Assembly (NCBI GenBank): GCA_947463335.1
Contig: CANHRF010000053.1
Location: 1 to 7,214, forward strand
Length of the DNA stretch: 7,214 nucleotides
Source: Actinomycetota bacterium
GTDB lineage: Bacteria; Actinomycetota; Actinomycetes; Nanopelagicales; Nanopelagicaceae
Reading direction: 5' to 3'
Within the stretch, counting starts at the first letter, position 1. Each line of letters starts with the position of its first letter. Of this stretch, positions 5,874 to 7,214 are shown one piece after another. A program made the position numbers and the translations under genes. The notes under the pieces are model-generated. The model was not told the origin of the DNA, made no database searches, and was given only the letters and a program-made list of their open reading frames with translations.

Positions 5874-7214
5874 TTATAGGTCTAGCGCCGCTGAAATTCG
5901 GGCTAGACAGGCCTCTTTGCCAAGCAGTTCCATAGATTCAAAGAGCGGCGGAGAAATAGTGCTTCCCGTTGTTGCAATGCGCACTGCGCCAAATGCAATA
6001 CGTGGCTTTAGTCCCAGCTCTTCAATCAGAGATGCGCGAAGGGCGGCTTCAATACTTTCGTGGCTCCAATTTGCTAGCGGAGTTAACTCAGCAAGAGAGC
6101 GCTTTAAAACATCTTTCGACGCACTATCGGTGACCTTAGAAAGTGAACCTTCTTCAACTGCAAAGTTCTTTACAAAGAGAAAACCTAACATCGCCGGAAC
6201 TTCATCGAGCTTAACTATGCGCTCTTGAATAAGTGGAAGCGCTTGCTTGACGAGAGCGATCTCAGCATCGCTTCCGGTGATAACCCCCGCTTTTGTTAAG
6301 AATGGAAGCGACCACTTTAAGAACTCATCTAGGGTCAGCGCGCGAATTTTATCGCCATTAATTGCTTCCAGCTTCTTCATATCAAATCGCGCAGGAGATG
6401 AGTGAACCTTATCTACAGTAAAGAGCTCGCAGAGCTCAGCCATCGTCACATTCTCGCGATCATCACCTGGCGACCAGCCCAGAAGCGCTAAGTAATTACA
6501 GATCGCTTCAGGTAAATACCCTTGTTCGCGATACCAGGCGATAGAAACTTCGCCATTGCGCTTAGAAAGTTTGGCATTATCTTGACCCATAACAAAGGGC
6601 AGGTGGGCAAAGACTGGATAATCTGCTGGCGCAACGCCCATCGCCTGATAAACCCGGATCTGACGAGGTGTAGATGAAAGTAGATCTTCTCCACGCAGAA
6701 CGTGCGTTACCTTCATCAAAATATCGTCGACGGCAACTGCCAAGGTGTACAAAGGAGATCCATCTGCGCGCACTAAGACAAAGTCAGGTACGAATTTATG
6801 ATCAAAGGTGACATCGCCACGAATTTCATCGGTAAAGGTGGTGCTGCCATCTGGCATACGCATGCGCACAACGGCTTCGCGTCCCTGTGCTTTATAGGCT
6901 GCAATTTGATCGGCAGTTAACTCACGACAATGGCCGTTATATCCAGGCGCTACATTTGCCGCGCGTTGTGCTTCGCGAACCGCTTCTAACTCATCTGGTG
7001 AGCAATAGCAGTGATATGCATCTTTCTGATCTAAAAACTTCTGTGCCCAATGCGCATATATATCCAGGCGTTGTGATTGCAGGTAAGGACCGTTATCTCC
7101 ACCGACTTCTGGGCCTTCATCCCAATTAAGTCCCAGCCACTTCAAAGTATCAATAGCGGCTTGGATATATTCGTCGGTGACGCGAGTTGTATCGGTATCT
7201 TCGATACGGAATAA
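5874..7214 (-). CDS. gltX: Glutamyl-tRNA synthetase, N-terminus cut by window end
   Basis: This class I aminoacyl-tRNA synthetase attaches glutamate to tRNA-Glu and, in bacteria lacking GlnRS, also to tRNA-Gln. The frame is open from the window edge at 7214 to TAA at 5876-5874, giving 446 residues. Bacterial GluRS is usually about 470-490 residues, so roughly 40 are missing, including the HIGH-type ATP-binding motif. Numbering from the window edge, the fragment begins with FRIEDTD (2-8), then KWLGLNWDEGP (25-35) and GPYLQSQR (42-49). A possible zinc site is CYC (69-71) with His95/Cys96. DGSPLYTLAVAVDD and HVLRGEDLL belong to the catalytic core, and the KMSKS-type loop is KLSKR (215-219, complement of 6558-6572). 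The C-terminal helical part binds the anticodon. The TTG at 7145 is an internal Leu codon, not a start. The two substrate tRNA genes lie directly downstream. Whether the enzyme is discriminating cannot be told here. Confidence 0.96.
   Translation of the reverse strand, partial: LFRIEDTDTTRVTDEYIQAAIDTLKWLGLNWDEGPEVGGDNGPYLQSQRLDIYAHWAQKFLDQKDAYHCYCSPDELEAVREAQRAANVAPGYNGHCRELTADQIAAYKAQGREAVVRMRMPDGSTTFTDEIRGDVTFDHKFVPDFVLVRADGSPLYTLAVAVDDILMKVTHVLRGEDLLSSTPRQIRVYQAMGVAPADYPVFAHLPFVMGQDNAKLSKRNGEVSIAWYREQGYLPEAICNYLALLGWSPGDDRENVTMAELCELFTVDKVHSSPARFDMKKLEAINGDKIRALTLDEFLKWSLPFLTKAGVITGSDAEIALVKQALPLIQERIVKLDEVPAMLGFLFVKNFAVEEGSLSKVTDSASKDVLKRSLAELTPLANWSHESIEAALRASLIEELGLKPRIAFGAVRIATTGSTISPPLFESMELLGKEACLARISAALDL

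Noticed and set aside
7143..7145. TTG as a possible start of gltX
   Set aside because: The frame continues upstream to the window edge with the conserved FRIEDTD segment, so this codon is an internal Leu.

Overview
The window most likely comes from a moderate-G+C actinobacterium with a compact genome, for example a freshwater acI (Nanopelagicales) type or a similar small planktonic actinobacterium. Three things suggest this: gltX is followed by tRNA-Gln and tRNA-Glu genes, an order I know from actinobacteria; the coding sequence has a mid-range G+C content by eye rather than the high G+C of soil actinobacteria; and genes are separated by only a few bases or overlap. The phylum is a fair inference. 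The lineage is a guess.

Positions 1-5645 (plus strand) hold six collinear genes that look like one operon entered midway. They are the C-terminal part of a nucleoside-type ABC permease (1-390), a second permease (392-1384), a duplicated-domain ATPase with a GTG start (1388-2896), a nucleoside phosphorylase of the MTAP/PNP family (2906-3643), a zinc amidohydrolase of the MTA/SAH deaminase type (3643-4944) and a short-chain dehydrogenase (4941-5645). Junctions are +1, +3, +9, -1 and -4 nt. The operon promoter and the expected BMP-family lipoprotein would lie upstream, outside the window.

Positions 5640-7214 (minus strand) hold, in transcription order, gltX (5' end cut by the window edge), tRNA-Gln(CUG) and tRNA-Glu(CUC). 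In organisms without a glutaminyl-tRNA synthetase, GluRS charges both tRNAs and GatCAB then amidates Glu-tRNA-Gln, so this is an enzyme grouped with its RNA substrates.

The two units meet tail to tail. The encoded CCA end and acceptor nucleotides of tRNA-Glu are the reverse complement of the last Trp codon and the stop codon of the dehydrogenase gene, so the units overlap by 6 bp with no terminator between them.

The main functional reading is a purine-nucleoside scavenging module: ABC import, deamination by the amidohydrolase, then phosphorolysis. The phosphorylase carries Asn at the base-recognition position (VVNPAAG, residues 205-211) where adenine-specific MTA phosphorylases carry Asp. 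That points to 6-oxopurine nucleosides such as 5'-methylthioinosine. Together with the deaminase, this would be the MTA -> MTI -> hypoxanthine + 5-methylthioribose-1-phosphate route described for Pseudomonas aeruginosa, here placed in one operon with an importer and an uncharacterised dehydrogenase. No mobile element, CRISPR array or riboswitch was seen, and no gene-free stretch exceeds 50 bases.
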